Of a stretch of 64,000 nt of DNA, positions 24,475-36,150 are shown piece by piece. The stretch is from Notospermus geniculatus (Eukaryota; Nemertea; Pilidiophora; Heteronemertea; Lineidae): contig NMRB01000215.1 in NCBI GenBank assembly GCA_002633025.1, positions 403,479 to 467,478 on the forward strand, given 5' to 3'. The notes under the pieces were generated by a model that did no database searches, was not told the DNA's origin, and saw nothing but the letters and a program-made list of their open reading frames with translations. Numbering within the stretch: position 1 is the stretch's first letter; every line of letters begins with the position of its first letter. A program made the translations under genes and the position numbers.

Positions 24475-24690
24475 TGAACAGGAGGGAAGAAGGGATATTG
24501 GAGGGAGGGAAAGTTGGAGGGAAGGAGGGACAGTGGAAGAGGGAGGGATGTTGGAGGGAGGGAATGGTGGAGGGACAATGGAAGAGGGAGGGATGTTGGA
24601 GGGAGGGAGGAAACGGTGGAGGGAAGAAGGAACATTGGAAGAGGGAGGGGTGCTGGAGCGAGGAGAGTGGAGGGTGGGAGGGAAGGATTT
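24475..24690. repeat. purine-rich GGGA repeat with ~42-bp higher order
   Basis: The plus strand is almost pure purine, with GGAGGGAGGGA runs and a larger unit GGAAGAGGGAGGGATGTTGG. Closely spaced G runs could form quadruplexes. The open frames on both strands are low-complexity artefacts. Confidence 0.85.
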
Positions 24691-24699
24691 ACAAAGAGA

Positions 24700-26960
24700 G
24701 AGGTCTATTACATTTGGAACATTAAGCACATGGTTTTTTCAAGGCACCTGTTTTGCATTATTGACTATCAACACTCAATTTAATGCTCCAAGTCCATCAA
24801 GTATTCAACACTTGACACATTTAAACAGTTTTATTTTGTACAACATACTCTGGACTGCAAATCCACTTGGAACGGCCTTGAGATTCTGCTGTAAAACATT
24901 CTGTATTGGAATATTGTGCAATTAATGTAGGAGATAATTACACAGAGAGAGGACTAGAAGCATTTAATGGATGCCTTAAAGTGTGAAGGCTTCCGATCTG
25001 AGGAATAACGGGAAAGAGAAGTACTGATGTAAACACAGTTTGCACTACTTGGATACTATCATTGAAAAGTTACGTGAATGTTTTTATATACCACTAGCTA
25101 TTCAGACTCTACATTCTTCAACCCAGCTTCCCAAGACAACTAGATTCCATGGGAAAGGAGCAGCTCATTCAAGCATTTCAAACTGCAAGTACAAAATAGT
25201 GAATAGTCCATGTATCGTACGTGTTGTGTTCTGTCTGATACCCTTCAATATCCATCCAACAGGGGATTGTCTATCAATCCAAGGTGACGGCTGTAGTATT
25301 AACATCGCACCACACCACGCTGATGGCAAAATCAAAGTACCCATGAACAGTGACACCAAACGACAGCATGAAAATCAGATACGGGTAAAAACAAGCGATG
25401 TAATGCAATCTGACTGGAGATGTTACCCGGAATCATAATCAGCCGAACTGAACGCCAACCAGCCGGCTGTACAGATCCCATCAGTAGAAACCGGGAGGTC
25501 ATCAGAGGGGTCATCCTTCACCCGTTTGATTTGCTGAGCAATTTACATGACAAAGTAGTCACATGTTGCCGGGAGATAAGGAAAGTAATCGAAGTTGTAG
25601 TTGGGGAGTGATTTGTCAACGAATGGTCTGCAAGAAGACATCAGTTATACGGTGGCATGTCCGTCGGTTTGGACCATTGATCATTCTTCAAAATGTGGAC
25701 CAAAAACATGACAGTCACCGTAGATTTGGCAAGAACATCTTTTGATCAAAGTCACAAGACAGAAGTCCTAGCATGGCGGAAAACCCTGCCCTGTCAAAGC
25801 AAGTCACCCACTCTAGCACACACAGCCAAAGGAATCAGTAAGGAGCGAGAGAGGAGTTCCTTGAAATTGTGCCCGAAGTATGGGGGATATTGCCCCCCCC
25901 CCCCAACACGATTAAATCATTGGGAAACATTTTGTAATGTACTTCAGTATTCCGTTGAGTTCAAAAGCTCGGCAACTCCAAGAATCAATGTGGTACCATA
26001 TACTCAAACAATAACAGTAATTGTTCTTGTGTAAATGATATGTTATTGTATTGATTCTTTACCTCCAAGTTCAAACGGAGCAAGAATTCTCAATTTCTGC
26101 TCGAATCAAATTTCGGTGTCACGATTTTCAACAATATTGAAATAAAGTATTTCACAAGTCAGATTACAGCGACTTTTCTTTCCTAATTGCCAAGGCAACG
26201 AATTTAAATGGAAAAAAATGTGTTTTATAATCAAACAAACAGTTTTTTGGCCAGCTCATGCAGTCCCTCGGTAAGTACGAATCAATAACTTATCGATATA
26301 TTGAAAATCAATCGGAAACCGTATCATTAACACATTGTTTGGAGTCAGGTACCATAAGGTAAGCGGCTCGGAAATATTCTGTGAATTATGAACAAATTGA
26401 GGAAGGATGAAGAAGCTTCACTACTCCCTGTTATCAACCCAGAAAATGAGTTCAATAGCCGTCTGACGACTGCAAACTGTCACCAAATTAGGCAATGAAT
26501 TCATTGCAATGAATGCTATTAATAACGAAGAGTACATCTACTTTATATTGCCAAGAAATCGAGCGCCGAGCACAAACACTTCATGTCCATTTTCGAGTAT
26601 GAGAAATCGCATTTGCAGATTTGCACGAGTTTCAGTTGTCTGAAAGCATTTGGAATTTGAAACGTCTGTTTTGTTAGAAAGAAAGCTTGAGGACGTATTG
26701 CAAATCAGCTTAGAAGAAATGGCAAACTGGTAATAGAAAATGTCATATCAGATCATATCTCTATTTTGCCAATTTTGGACATCGTGATTCTGCTCCCAAC
26801 CCTTGATGTGAACTTTAAGAATAGACATTCCATGAGAATAGACCTTTGAGTAAATGGAATTGTTAGAAGGAAGTGAACAGGCTTTAGAAAATGACATCTG
26901 GAGGGTATGATGGCTTTTCTATCAGCTGAACACACAGCTTTTTAGAGATGACATTGTATT
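24700..26960. other. no gene seen
   Basis: Ordinary sequence with a C12 run at 25892-25904. Frames up to 132 codons show no family. Confidence 0.45.
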
Positions 26961-26964
26961 GTAT

Positions 26965-27205
26965 CAGGGCCGACGCCATAGCATTATTGGCCCTGGTATG
27001 GAAGAGGCCATCTCAAGCTACTCATGTTCTTCACTTGGATGGGGTCTTTTACTTGCCCTTGCAAAGGAACAAGGTACAAGGCACCACGGCTTAATACTGT
27101 CCCATGCGACGGACATGAAGAGCCAGGCTGGATTCGAACGCAAGACCTGCCATGCACTTGCTAAGAGACTTTATCACTAGGCCTACTCAGCTAGAAGGGC
27201 CTGAT
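26965..27205 (-). mobile_element. tRNA-derived SINE, copy 6, minus strand
   Basis: The tail (CCATAGCATTATTGGCCCTG) comes first on the plus strand and the head last, with the B box seen as GGATTCGAACG. The short open frame across it is a repeat artefact. Confidence 0.8.
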
Positions 27206-27874
27206 AGAGGTGGTTGTCGACCAGAACAAGTAGACGAGTTACTCGTGAACGACTCAATGCAAAGCTGAGTTCTGTTTCGATGGGAAACCTCAAATGAACC
27301 CAGGGCAGTCAAGGCAGAAAAATAAATGTGGGTGTTCCAGTACCATAACGGTAACAGTTATTTTTTGCCACCTGATGACTTCAAGCAACTGAGATGGTTA
27401 ATAATATCCACTCAATTTTCCTTTTTATAGAGTATCCTAGCTGGTCGTTCATTATATGCAATTAAATGGGAGGTGCACACTCTAACTGGAATTGCCTCAC
27501 GGTTTTAAGAAGACTCCATGATGCAATTACAGAATTGGTGACGATCAGCAACGTGGAGTAAAATATGCCAATCATTGTTAGACCGCCAGCGAGAACGTTT
27601 TTGCGGATACCAAGTACACCTTCTCAAACGAAGATGGCCTTTGGACCGACACATTTGGTGAAAGGAAGACGGGTATCATTAGGCTAAAATATCTCCAAGG
27701 TAAACATGCCAACGAAGAAAGGTAGCAATGTGCTGGAAGAAGACACAGGAAGAGAAAGAAAGCAATGCTGAAAAGCTTCCCCAGTCAACCTGGAGATATT
27801 CAGACATGGACGCGGCTGATGAAGATATCCAACATAGAGCACAAAGAACGACACACAAAATGATAGTAAACGTA

Positions 27875-27950
27875 GAGTGTCTCTGAATTTCGCAAATTTT
27901 CGACCCCAACTGGGGTCTTTCTCAGGCACTTTCTACAGAGATCCCAAAGT
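27875..27950 (-). repeat. hammerhead-like unit, diverged copy
   Basis: On the minus strand: CCTGAGAAAG, a perfect six-base stem (GACCCC / GGGGTC) with loop AGTT, then GAAAATTTGC. The flanks differ from the 48.2-kb copy. Confidence 0.45.
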
Positions 27951-29225
27951 GAAAACGCTGAAAACGTTGCAGGTGCTGAAAACGTTGAAAACACTGACGA
28001 AGGAGGAAAAGCTTGTATAGACAAGTTACCAAGTGTGGACTTCAGGATTTGACCGAAAGTCTGGATCTGCACTGGCCTCTGACAGTCCAGGATATGTCCC
28101 AATGAGAATGTGTCATAAGTATAGGTGTCATTCCATTTGAGAGGTTTTGCCTGAGAGTTAGCACTCGATGATCAATTCATTATTTGACACAGTGAGACAC
28201 CTGACACAAATGACTGCCCATAGTTTTGATTCAGTTACCCATAGAGAGCCAACTCGAAAGAAATCTTCCCATTAGAGGAAACTCGCACGGGGAGTACCAA
28301 CAAAAGATTGGTGTTGATCAAGTGTGGCCCTCCTCGCAGCCAAGTCTTCGATGGAAACTTTCCTTCGCTGTTTATTCATTCGTTTATGTCAAATATTACA
28401 CACGGACTTCTGAAACCGGGAGTGAATGTCGTAAATTATTTCAAAGGCAATCAAAAACAGCGCTGCAAATCATCTGAACAAACCGGTGATGTTTACCATT
28501 CATCCAAATCCGCCTCCAACAAAGGCAAAGTCAATAATCTAAGAATTTCATCAGAAAATGTCAATAACTTGCTGTCATCCCGACAGGATGAAAATAATAC
28601 TCTACCCATAGATCAGGACCGAGTTACGGCTCAATCTCATTAAGTACACAGATCTGATAACGGTGATAGACATCACGGGTCATCTGAGGACGACGGGACG
28701 ATTTTCATACTTTAGGCATTCTAATCACAAAGAACAATGGACCCATTTCTTTTGGTGTTATTTGCCTTGAATAAGAAGTAATGGATAAGAGACACTGATT
28801 TCTGATAGCTCAAATACAAGAACTGAGATGGCCATCATAGTGCAAAACGTCCATGCTAAGGAGTTTTTTTTTCGCCTATCTCTTGACTGAGAGCAGACTT
28901 CTTCCTAGTATTATATTCCAAGATGGAAGAGGACTGTAAACTCTACACCCTATTTGAATATCTTTTGTGCACTGGCCCTCCATTGAGTCACAATCCTAAC
29001 CCTAACAGTTGACGATGCAAGCAGAACCCGTCTAAAACCCTTGGACTGACAGCAAATTTCTTTTCCTACAATTCTGTGGTGGTAGGGTTACCAACTCTCT
29101 CTGTCCTACTTGAACATCCCTCATGCTCTGGCATGTCTGGGCGCGCCTCTACTGAATCACATTTATGTCCAGTAGGTTGGGTCCATCGATAGAGAAGGCC
29201 ATTTTGTTTAACTCTACCTTGGAAA

Positions 29226-29552
29226 ATGTCCACTCAAGTGCATCATGGCTCGACTAAAAGTGCACCAAGTTGTGCTGTTAGATGTTCAAGTTCAGACTCT
29301 GTCACATCATCCTCTATCATTATCCCTCAAGCCATGAACAAACATCTCGAAAATAGCGATCTTTCCTGCTGGCGTATTCCTGAGCCCATCTCGTCCAACT
29401 TATCTGTCCCCAATGGTAAGTCATTTTCTCTGCCGGTAGAAGATCTAAATGGGAGTAGCCCCGATGTCAGCATCGGTAAGGATGAGGGCTTTCGTTACAT
29501 GTTCCTGTATCATTTTACGGCCAATCCCATCTGGCAGTTCAGAAAGGTTTAG
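29226..29552 (+). CDS. serine-rich open frame, 108 codons, doubtful
   Basis: The composition (Ser, Asn, Pro) and lack of low-complexity DNA make it look more protein-like than most frames here, but no domain is recognised and the end is not at a good donor. The frame at 28254-28643 on the same strand has similar Ser/Asn bias and could be related. Confidence 0.15.
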   Translation: MSTQVHHGSTKSAPSCAVRCSSSDSVTSSSIIIPQAMNKHLENSDLSCWRIPEPISSNLSVPNGKSFSLPVEDLNGSSPDVSIGKDEGFRYMFLYHFTANPIWQFRKV

Positions 29553-29774
29553 GACAAGATCGATGAAAGCATGTCGAATGTTGCCAGATAATCTTTTAAT
29601 GGAAGTAGCCGCTTGTCTCTTGTGGTGAATGTTTTGTGCTGAACGCCACGATGGTTGACAACAATGTCTTCAATGACACGACTCTTGGTTGGGCCATCAC
29701 GGATTAGGTTCAAATTTGGGCTGTCACCAGATTTCAACCACAGGTGGGTACTTTGAGGTAAACGTACAAGCGGA

Positions 29775-30215
29775 TCACTGGAGTTGTCTGGGGTAGCAAG
29801 GTTGAGTTGTCTGGGGTAGCAAGGTTGAGTTGTCTGGGGTAGCAAGGTTGAGTTGTCTGGGGTAGCAAGGTTGAGTTGTCTGGGGTAGCAAGGTTGAGTT
29901 GTCTGGGGTAGCAAGGTTGAGTTGTCTGGGGTAGCAAGGTTGAGTTGTCTGGGGTAGCAAGGTTGAGTTGTCTGGGGTAGCAAGGTTGAGTTGTCTGGGG
30001 TAGCAAGGTTGAGTTGTCTGGGGTAGCAAGGTTGAGTTGTCTGGGGTAGCAAGGTTGAGTTGTCTGGGGTAGCAAGGTTGAGTTGTCTGGGGTAGCAAGG
30101 TTGAGCTGTCTGGGGTAGCAAGGTTGAGCTGTCTGGGGTAGCAAGGTTGAGTTGTCTCTGGTAGCAAGGTTGAGTTATCTGGGGTAGCAAGGTTGAGTTA
30201 TCTGGGGTAGCAGTC
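29775..30215. repeat. 23-bp minisatellite, ~19 copies
   Basis: The unit GGGGTAGCAAGGTTGAGTTG plus TCT is nearly perfect; variation is mostly in the last units. Because 23 is not divisible by three, one repeat reads as the same 23-residue peptide in three overlapping minus-strand frames, so the long frames are not evidence of a gene. Confidence 0.95.
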
Positions 30216-31299
30216 TTGACATTCCAGTTGAACCCAACAGATTGTCTGAGGCTTGAACCAAAACCTCCTGCTTACGTATAGCCAGTAGTGCTGATTTTGA
30301 TCAAGGGCCTACAAAAGTAAGAGTCCCCCAGTGCAGGAGGCGTGGATCTCAAAAGCACAAGGCCCAGCTAAGAGCCACAGTTGACAGAAATTCTGGCAGA
30401 AGCAATGACCCTGAAGACAAAACTTGCCATCCACTGGAGGATCCCCGGCAGCGTTTGATGGTCATCACTAAACACAGAAGATAAGAAGCCACTGGCAGAG
30501 GCCAACAAGGGGTGGAGCAGTTTGCGGACCAATTCTCTCCTACACGGAAACCAAATCAACTAAACAAATGATGAGGGAAGATAATCAACATATATCCAGG
30601 TTGCTGAGACTGATTGCATCCTTTCTCATCCCATCACTTTTAACCTATCAACCTCCGATGGAAAGCACTGCCGCCTAACAGCCATCAGGATGAGAAGGTG
30701 TTAGACTCAAAGCCTTTCACTCACCTGCAGTTGTAACTTCAATTTGCTCGTCCATCAATAATGGGAACCTGACAACGGTAACGAGGGACATCACATCCTT
30801 ATCGGGGATTACAGGCCCCCATTTCTCCCTTTCCATCCAGTGTTGTCATCCAACTCAATTAGTCTATCAGGAAATTGCTTGGTGGGCAAATGAGAGGAAG
30901 ATGGGTTAGGAATCAACAAGTGGTACCAAGGGTTATTGGCATTCAGTTGGAAGCCGTTATTACATGACCTGCTGCCTATGTATTCAAACCATTTACGTCC
31001 TGTCCAAACTCATCAAGGGTTCAGTTACAAGGATACAATATGACTTTGCCTGTGGGTGGAATCTGTTATACTGGGATCCTTCCAGCCTTCATTTATGTCT
31101 GATATCAAGTCTGATTTACTTCACTCATAAACAGAGGAAAGGTAAGAGGGTTACGTGGACACAAGTACTGGTAGAGTGTGATTTTTAACGTCAATGCCAA
31201 TCCTCGACATTCTTGACAGACTTATTGATATTTATGCCATTTCCATCTCCAGCAATCTTTTCCCCAATTCCTTCACGCCAACAGTAGACCAAGCTCTTG

Positions 31300-31600
31300 C
31301 CTTCAACAGATCTTCACATTGCTTTTCCAAGGCTAGAAGACATCCGCTTACCCAACAAGTCAGCCAAGCTAATTTGTGCAACAGGTTGCTTTTCCAAATG
31401 GTTAGAGACACCAGCCCTTCCATCAATCCAACAGGTAGGCCAAGTTACCGTCTCGTCTACAACATGTCTTTCTAAATTGCTTTTCCAAAGGTTAGGAGAT
31501 ATCAGCCCTTTCTTCAATCCAACAAGTAGGCCAAGGTAGTGTCTACAATACCGGTAAGTCTTCCCATGTTGCTGTTCCAAAAGGTTGGAGGACATCAGCT
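31300..31600. repeat. tandem repeat, ~70-92-bp unit, four copies
   Basis: TTGCTTTTCCAAGGCTAGAA, TTGCTTTTCCAAATGGTTAG, TTGCTTTTCCAAAGGTTAGG and TTGCTGTTCCAAAAGGTTGG recur at about 31318, 31386, 31478 and 31568, each followed by an AGACATC/ATCAGCCC block and, in the inner copies, a CAATCCAACA block. Confidence 0.75.
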
Positions 31601-32254
31601 CTAAGGGCATGTTCTGGGACTTTTACTTGCCTCCAAAAAAGAATTACAACTCCACATCGGCACATGACTGGTCACATCTTCAGTCTCGATCACTTTATGG
31701 TGATCAAGGAAGCCAGTCAACATACAGATCCGTAAGCACTACAGAAGCTTTGCAAGCAAGGTTGCTCATTGGCAAGAACCAGTTTTAGGATGTTGCATTC
31801 AACTGTCATTCTGTGCAAGTCACGTTCCAACACCATTCCATATGACAGAACTCTACATCCAGATTGTCAAAACTTTTCACAAAACAACAGTGAATACAAC
31901 CAGATTTGATACGTTAGAACTTCTTTCAGAATTAATTGAGGAAATCGGTATTAATTAATCCATGGAAGATGGAGCAGCTCATTTGAATGAACCACATGAT
32001 AACCATACACCAGCTCGAATCCACCAAGGAATTTCTAACGTTCGTGTCAGTCATGCTTGGAAGATAAGAGATAAGGTGTGATGGATTCCTTGGCTGTCAC
32101 CCTCTATGAGACCGGAAATATGTATCACCTCTATTCAAGCTGATACCTAAAACCATATTCCGAGGATAAGCAAGACACCTAATCTGTCATTTATGATACA
32201 TGCCATATCCAGTTTTGACAGCTGATCAGTATATTGCCAGTGGCGCTTTCTGAT

Positions 32255-32315
32255 GAGTAGCGTTGTTCTCAGTTGGGGTCGAAAATTTGCTAAATATTCT
32301 GGAAATTGACTATTA
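32255..32315 (+). repeat. hammerhead-like unit, truncated copy
   Basis: CAGTTGGGGTCGAAAATTTG and CTAAATATTCTGGAAATTGA match the 3' half of the unit at 48.2 kb. The CUGANGA side is missing. Confidence 0.5.
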
Positions 32316-32929
32316 TACTTTATTATATTGTGTGTCGATTTTAGTGCTCGCCTTCTTTTTGGTTCTCAGACAATGTAAATATCATACGAAATCGCCGCCA
32401 TTTGACTGCCCTGAAACCAGTATCCTTACACCCCTGCCGGGAACGGTAAATATCAGGCTAAAATAAAACGGGCCTAGTATGCTTTAGACTACTATATTCC
32501 GATCAAAAGGAGCCAATTCTGAATAACCTACCCCAAATTATATCTTTATAGCCCACATTTACATCTTACAGGGTGTTTTTATTACGCACTACCAGCCTTA
32601 GGCCGGTACCTGAAGGGTCCAAAAAATTATGATAGACTTTTCGGAAGTGTAGCTTGGTACCTGCATGGCGGCCATCTTGAAAAATGGCCACCGTTTTCGG
32701 GCTAAGATATGATGATTCATAATAATGACCATGGAGCACTACCAATACAAGCCACAGACATGGGGTTTGGATTATTGTGTTCGCTCTGAAATTACGCATC
32801 TTCTCATATATAAATTATGTACCTTAATTACTATATGTTCTAAATTGTAAAATATTGTGAAAAAATGCTTAATTTTTAGGTTTTTTAACACATTTTTCAA
32901 TTACCATTCTCTATCCAGTGGTTACTACT

Positions 32930-33270
32930 AACGAAGGACTGCGAGTGGAACTACAAAGGAAGACCAAAAGTGGAAACTACAGAGGACTGAAAGTGGAAAC
33001 TACAAACAGAGGACCGAAAGTGGAAACCGTACAAACAGCGGACTGAAAGTGCGAACTACAATACAAACAGAGGGCAGAAAGTGGAAACTACAAACAGAGG
33101 ACTGAAAGTAGAAATACAAACAGAGGACTGAAAGTGGAAACTACAAACAGAGGACTGAAAGTAGAAATACAAACAGAGGACTGAAATTAGAAATAGAAAC
33201 AGAGGACTGAAAGTAGAAATACAAACAGAGGACTGAAAGCGGAAACTACAAACAGAGGACTGAAAGTAGT
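32930..33270. repeat. 26-27-bp minisatellite
   Basis: Alternating units ACAAACAGAGGACTGAAAGT plus GGAAACT or AGAAAT, about eleven copies, degrading towards the left. Confidence 0.9.
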
Positions 33271-34360
33271 ATGAGGGACTTTTCCATGCATTTGAAGTCA
33301 TAATTTCGAAGTTGAAACCATGAGTACTAAGTTACCGGTATTCAGAATGGTTTGACAGCCCATGGAAAACAAACTGCTTGCAGTTATGGCTCCATGCACC
33401 TGCTGTCGGTGTGCTGATTGCAGGCTCCAGGACAAACTAGCACTTCACCTGCAAACCATCTCATTATGATTTGAACATCATTATTCCAAACGCAGGCTCA
33501 AGTCATAAATTGTGTCCATTATGATGATAAATGAAGAAACCGTCGCATGATTTGCAAGGAAACTTACTGAAGTTCCCACATTTAGTTGATATAGTAGATA
33601 GTTTATGGTTTTGAAGGTGTGTTTGTTAACAATCCTGGGTCGTGTACTAAAATCCTATTTTAACTATTTCGTACTAACAAGGTAAGAAGAATAAAAGCCA
33701 TTGTATTCTGGTTATTGTCATGTATTGCTGCAAGGAACAACAATAATAAACCTGACATTCTAACTATCCTCAAGCTAGTTCTAAGTGGGAAATGTTGTAA
33801 GAGAGTCAATAATGGAACTCCTCCAGTTTAGGCAAATAAGCAGTTCTCATCAGCAGTTATGAAAACTTTTATCCCACTTCGCCAAGACGCAAGACAACAG
33901 GTAAACATCGCAGTACCAAGACTGAGACAATACGGAACCCACAACTCTTCTTCCTTCTTTATGTATCAAGCCTCACAAGTACAAACTTGCCTCCAGCTAC
34001 ATCTTTAGACTTTAGATTCTTATAGCAATCTTTCTTGATCGTTGGCAGTTTGTACCAGAAAGTTATTCCTAAGTATCACTTGGTTTATCGAGGTAAAAAT
34101 AGCTTTTCAAACCAGTAAAGCGCACCAACGGCACATAAATGTCACAGAGGCGAGTTTGGTGTTAAAATACCATGCACTCCTTAGGCCTACACTGCATCTC
34201 TCAGTTATTTTTACCATAGGCCTAGCAAATCTCTTATTTTTACCACGCAAAGTCACTGTGTCTTCAGTAGATATGCTTTCTTTTTCCTTAGCCACAACTT
34301 GGTAACATCACGCCCCCAGGTTGAAACCAAACTTGCAAGCCATCTAGGCAGACGGTGAAA

Positions 34361-34399
34361 ATGCCAACTGTTCTGCTGTTACCACTCGTTCTTTTGGGT
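34361..34399 (+). CDS. possible first coding exon with signal peptide
   Basis: After GGTGAAAATGCC the frame reads MPTVLLLPLVLLG and meets a GG|GTAAGC donor. A short start followed by a hydrophobic leucine/valine core and a good donor is the usual form of a signal-peptide exon. No following exon was recognised on the plus strand, so this may be chance. The sequence gives no function. Confidence 0.25.
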
Positions 34400-34824
34400 A
34401 AGCCTTTATCAAAAGGTCAGCCAGGACCTCACCAAAGTACCAGGGCTTTAGGCCCATCTGCAGACCTCGCTGAAGATCCAAGCCTGCAATTTTTTATCCA
34501 CAGAGTTCCCCAAGGTATGATGATTAGGAGGATACATTGACAAATAGGTAGACTAATACATTGTGTCATATTCCGTCTGATGCCCCCACAGCCCTCTCCT
34601 GGGTAAAGAGCCCTTGATTACCATTGTTTCCATGTAATGATACTGTTCCTTTAGGGAAGGGAGGAGGCGTGATACCTGACAATGATGGGCAGATTGGGTG
34701 AAGATCTTACTGCCGTGGGCTGTGTCTATGCCAGATCCATAACATAATCAGTTTTGCCCTTGTTTGTGGACAAGGGGCCACTTGGTGTATCAAGATGACT
34801 AGATTACATGAGGCCATGAGTAGG

Positions 34825-34905
34825 CCTATATCTTGACTGAAGGAGCTCCTCCATGTGAGAGTTTTCTCGCACAAGTTGGCTCTCAATGGGCAGCTTATCA
34901 TTAGC
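34825..34905. repeat. dispersed repeat shared with 49.1-49.2 kb
   Basis: TCCATGTGAGAGTTTTCTCG followed by CACAAGTTGGCTCTC is the reverse complement, with few changes, of GAGAGCCAAATCACGCGAGA and AAACTCTCACATGGA at 49155-49190. Confidence 0.55.
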
Positions 34906-34920
34906 ACTTTTTACAGGGAG

Positions 34921-35035
34921 TCGGATCGATCCTGTTCGAGGCCAGTTCACTTACCTTTTGCACCTGGAAGGATCGTGCAGGTCGCCTGGCTTTTTCATGG
35001 TACAAAAGCAAGTGAACTGGCCTCGATCCAGATTG
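34921..35035. repeat. foldback element, ~35-bp arms
   Basis: GGATCGATCCTGTTCGAGGC and CAGTTCACTTACCTTTTG pair with CAAAAGCAAGTGAACTGGCC and TCGATCCAGATTG. Confidence 0.65.
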
Positions 35036-35067
35036 AACCCACTCTGTGTGAACAGGGCCATTGTTGG

Positions 35068-35211
35068 TTTCCTTAGGCTTCCATTACATAGAAGTATACG
35101 GTATACGAAAACGCTGGTTAATAAAGGCTTCCCGAGGATTCAGGACCGTGAAGCCATTGTTAACCGGCATTTTTGTATACCGTATACTTCTATGTAAAGG
35201 AAACCTTAGAA
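35068..35211. repeat. foldback element, ~60-bp arms
   Basis: The left arm TTCCTTAGGCTTCCATTACA, TAGAAGTATACGGTATACGA pairs with TCGTATACCGTATACTTCTA-like sequence and TGTAAAGGAAACCTTAGAA on the right. The innermost part is GGTTAATAAAGGCTTC / GAAGCCATTGTTAACC. Confidence 0.75.
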
Positions 35212-35944
35212 CGTACGCCGAGACCAATGTCACAAACGACTCCCCATAGCTTTCTACGGCTAATGAGCCAACTTCCACATGAAAACTCGCACTTTGAGCA
35301 GCAACTTTAGACGCCTAGCATTTTGATTTTTTGTGAAACTGTATCATATTGGAGGCTGGATGTTGCGAGAAAAATTCTTAATTATGACAATTATCATCTG
35401 CACAGCATCACCAGGATGCACATCACCGCCTCCCGGGGTATGTTAGATGGTGATTATTGATATTGGTCCATCGCTAGATAAGTAAGCATCCCTCTTCATA
35501 TCGCATTAACCGATACATCAATAATCACACACGTCAATTACAGCAAACATAACGAACGTCGTCCAGTCTTGTTTGCCCTCAAGTCCTTTTCTGCCGCTTG
35601 GATTAAACCCTTATTGATTCCCAATGGAGCGCCGCTGGCCATCGATAAAAACATGTCACAGCTAAAATGTCTGTTAGGGGATGTAAAGCGGCCTGCGATC
35701 TGAGACACCTGGTGTGTCAGACTGTCATTGGGAGGCTCTGGCAGTGTGACAACTCATCAGGTCCAAGGTTAAGGGTTGACACAGTCTGGGGGATCTGAGA
35801 GTGCCTCTGTCAGAGTGACAGCTCATCGGTACCAAGGTAACATCATCACAGTCCGCAGTATTGAGGGAACAGATGCATAAACAAACGAAGAGCGAGACCA
35901 CGATTTGACTGGAGACTTGCTCTTGGTCAAACGCTCTTCCACAT

Positions 35945-36150
35945 GAGCAGTCCTAGAACGTCACGGAATTTGACATCACAATCAAGGGTTCTCAAGTCGT
36001 CCTCCAGGAGTTGTCCTCCTGGAGGACGACTCATTTTATTATATCAAAATTTGATGTCAGACTAAGTCATGGCATCCATGTTATTATGGATGATGTCGTG
36101 GCCTGCACTTCTCTGTGAGGTCAAATTCCATGACGTTCTAGGACCGCTAA
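35945..36150. repeat. foldback repeat, host of the 36-kb insertion (left part)
   Basis: Inverted arms GTCCTAGAACGTCACGGAAT near 35950 and ATTCCATGACGTTCTAGGAC near 36125 flank a second, perfect hairpin around 36000-36030 (GTCGTCCTCCAGGAG stem, TTGT loop). The element continues after the insertion at 37377 with CTGGTGGTGGCCTCTGACGG. It belongs to the same family as the copy at 7.3-7.5 kb. Confidence 0.65.

Noticed and set aside
28226-28643. Two overlapping plus-strand frames
   Set aside because: Both are open over the same DNA, one begins after an in-frame TAG, and no domain is recognised.
29549-30190. Minus-strand frame of 213 codons
   Set aside because: It consists almost entirely of the 23-bp minisatellite and is open in all three frames for that reason.
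32560-32700. GGCGGCCATCTTGAAAAATGG palindromic word as a possible element end
   Set aside because: No matching second end or target duplication was found.
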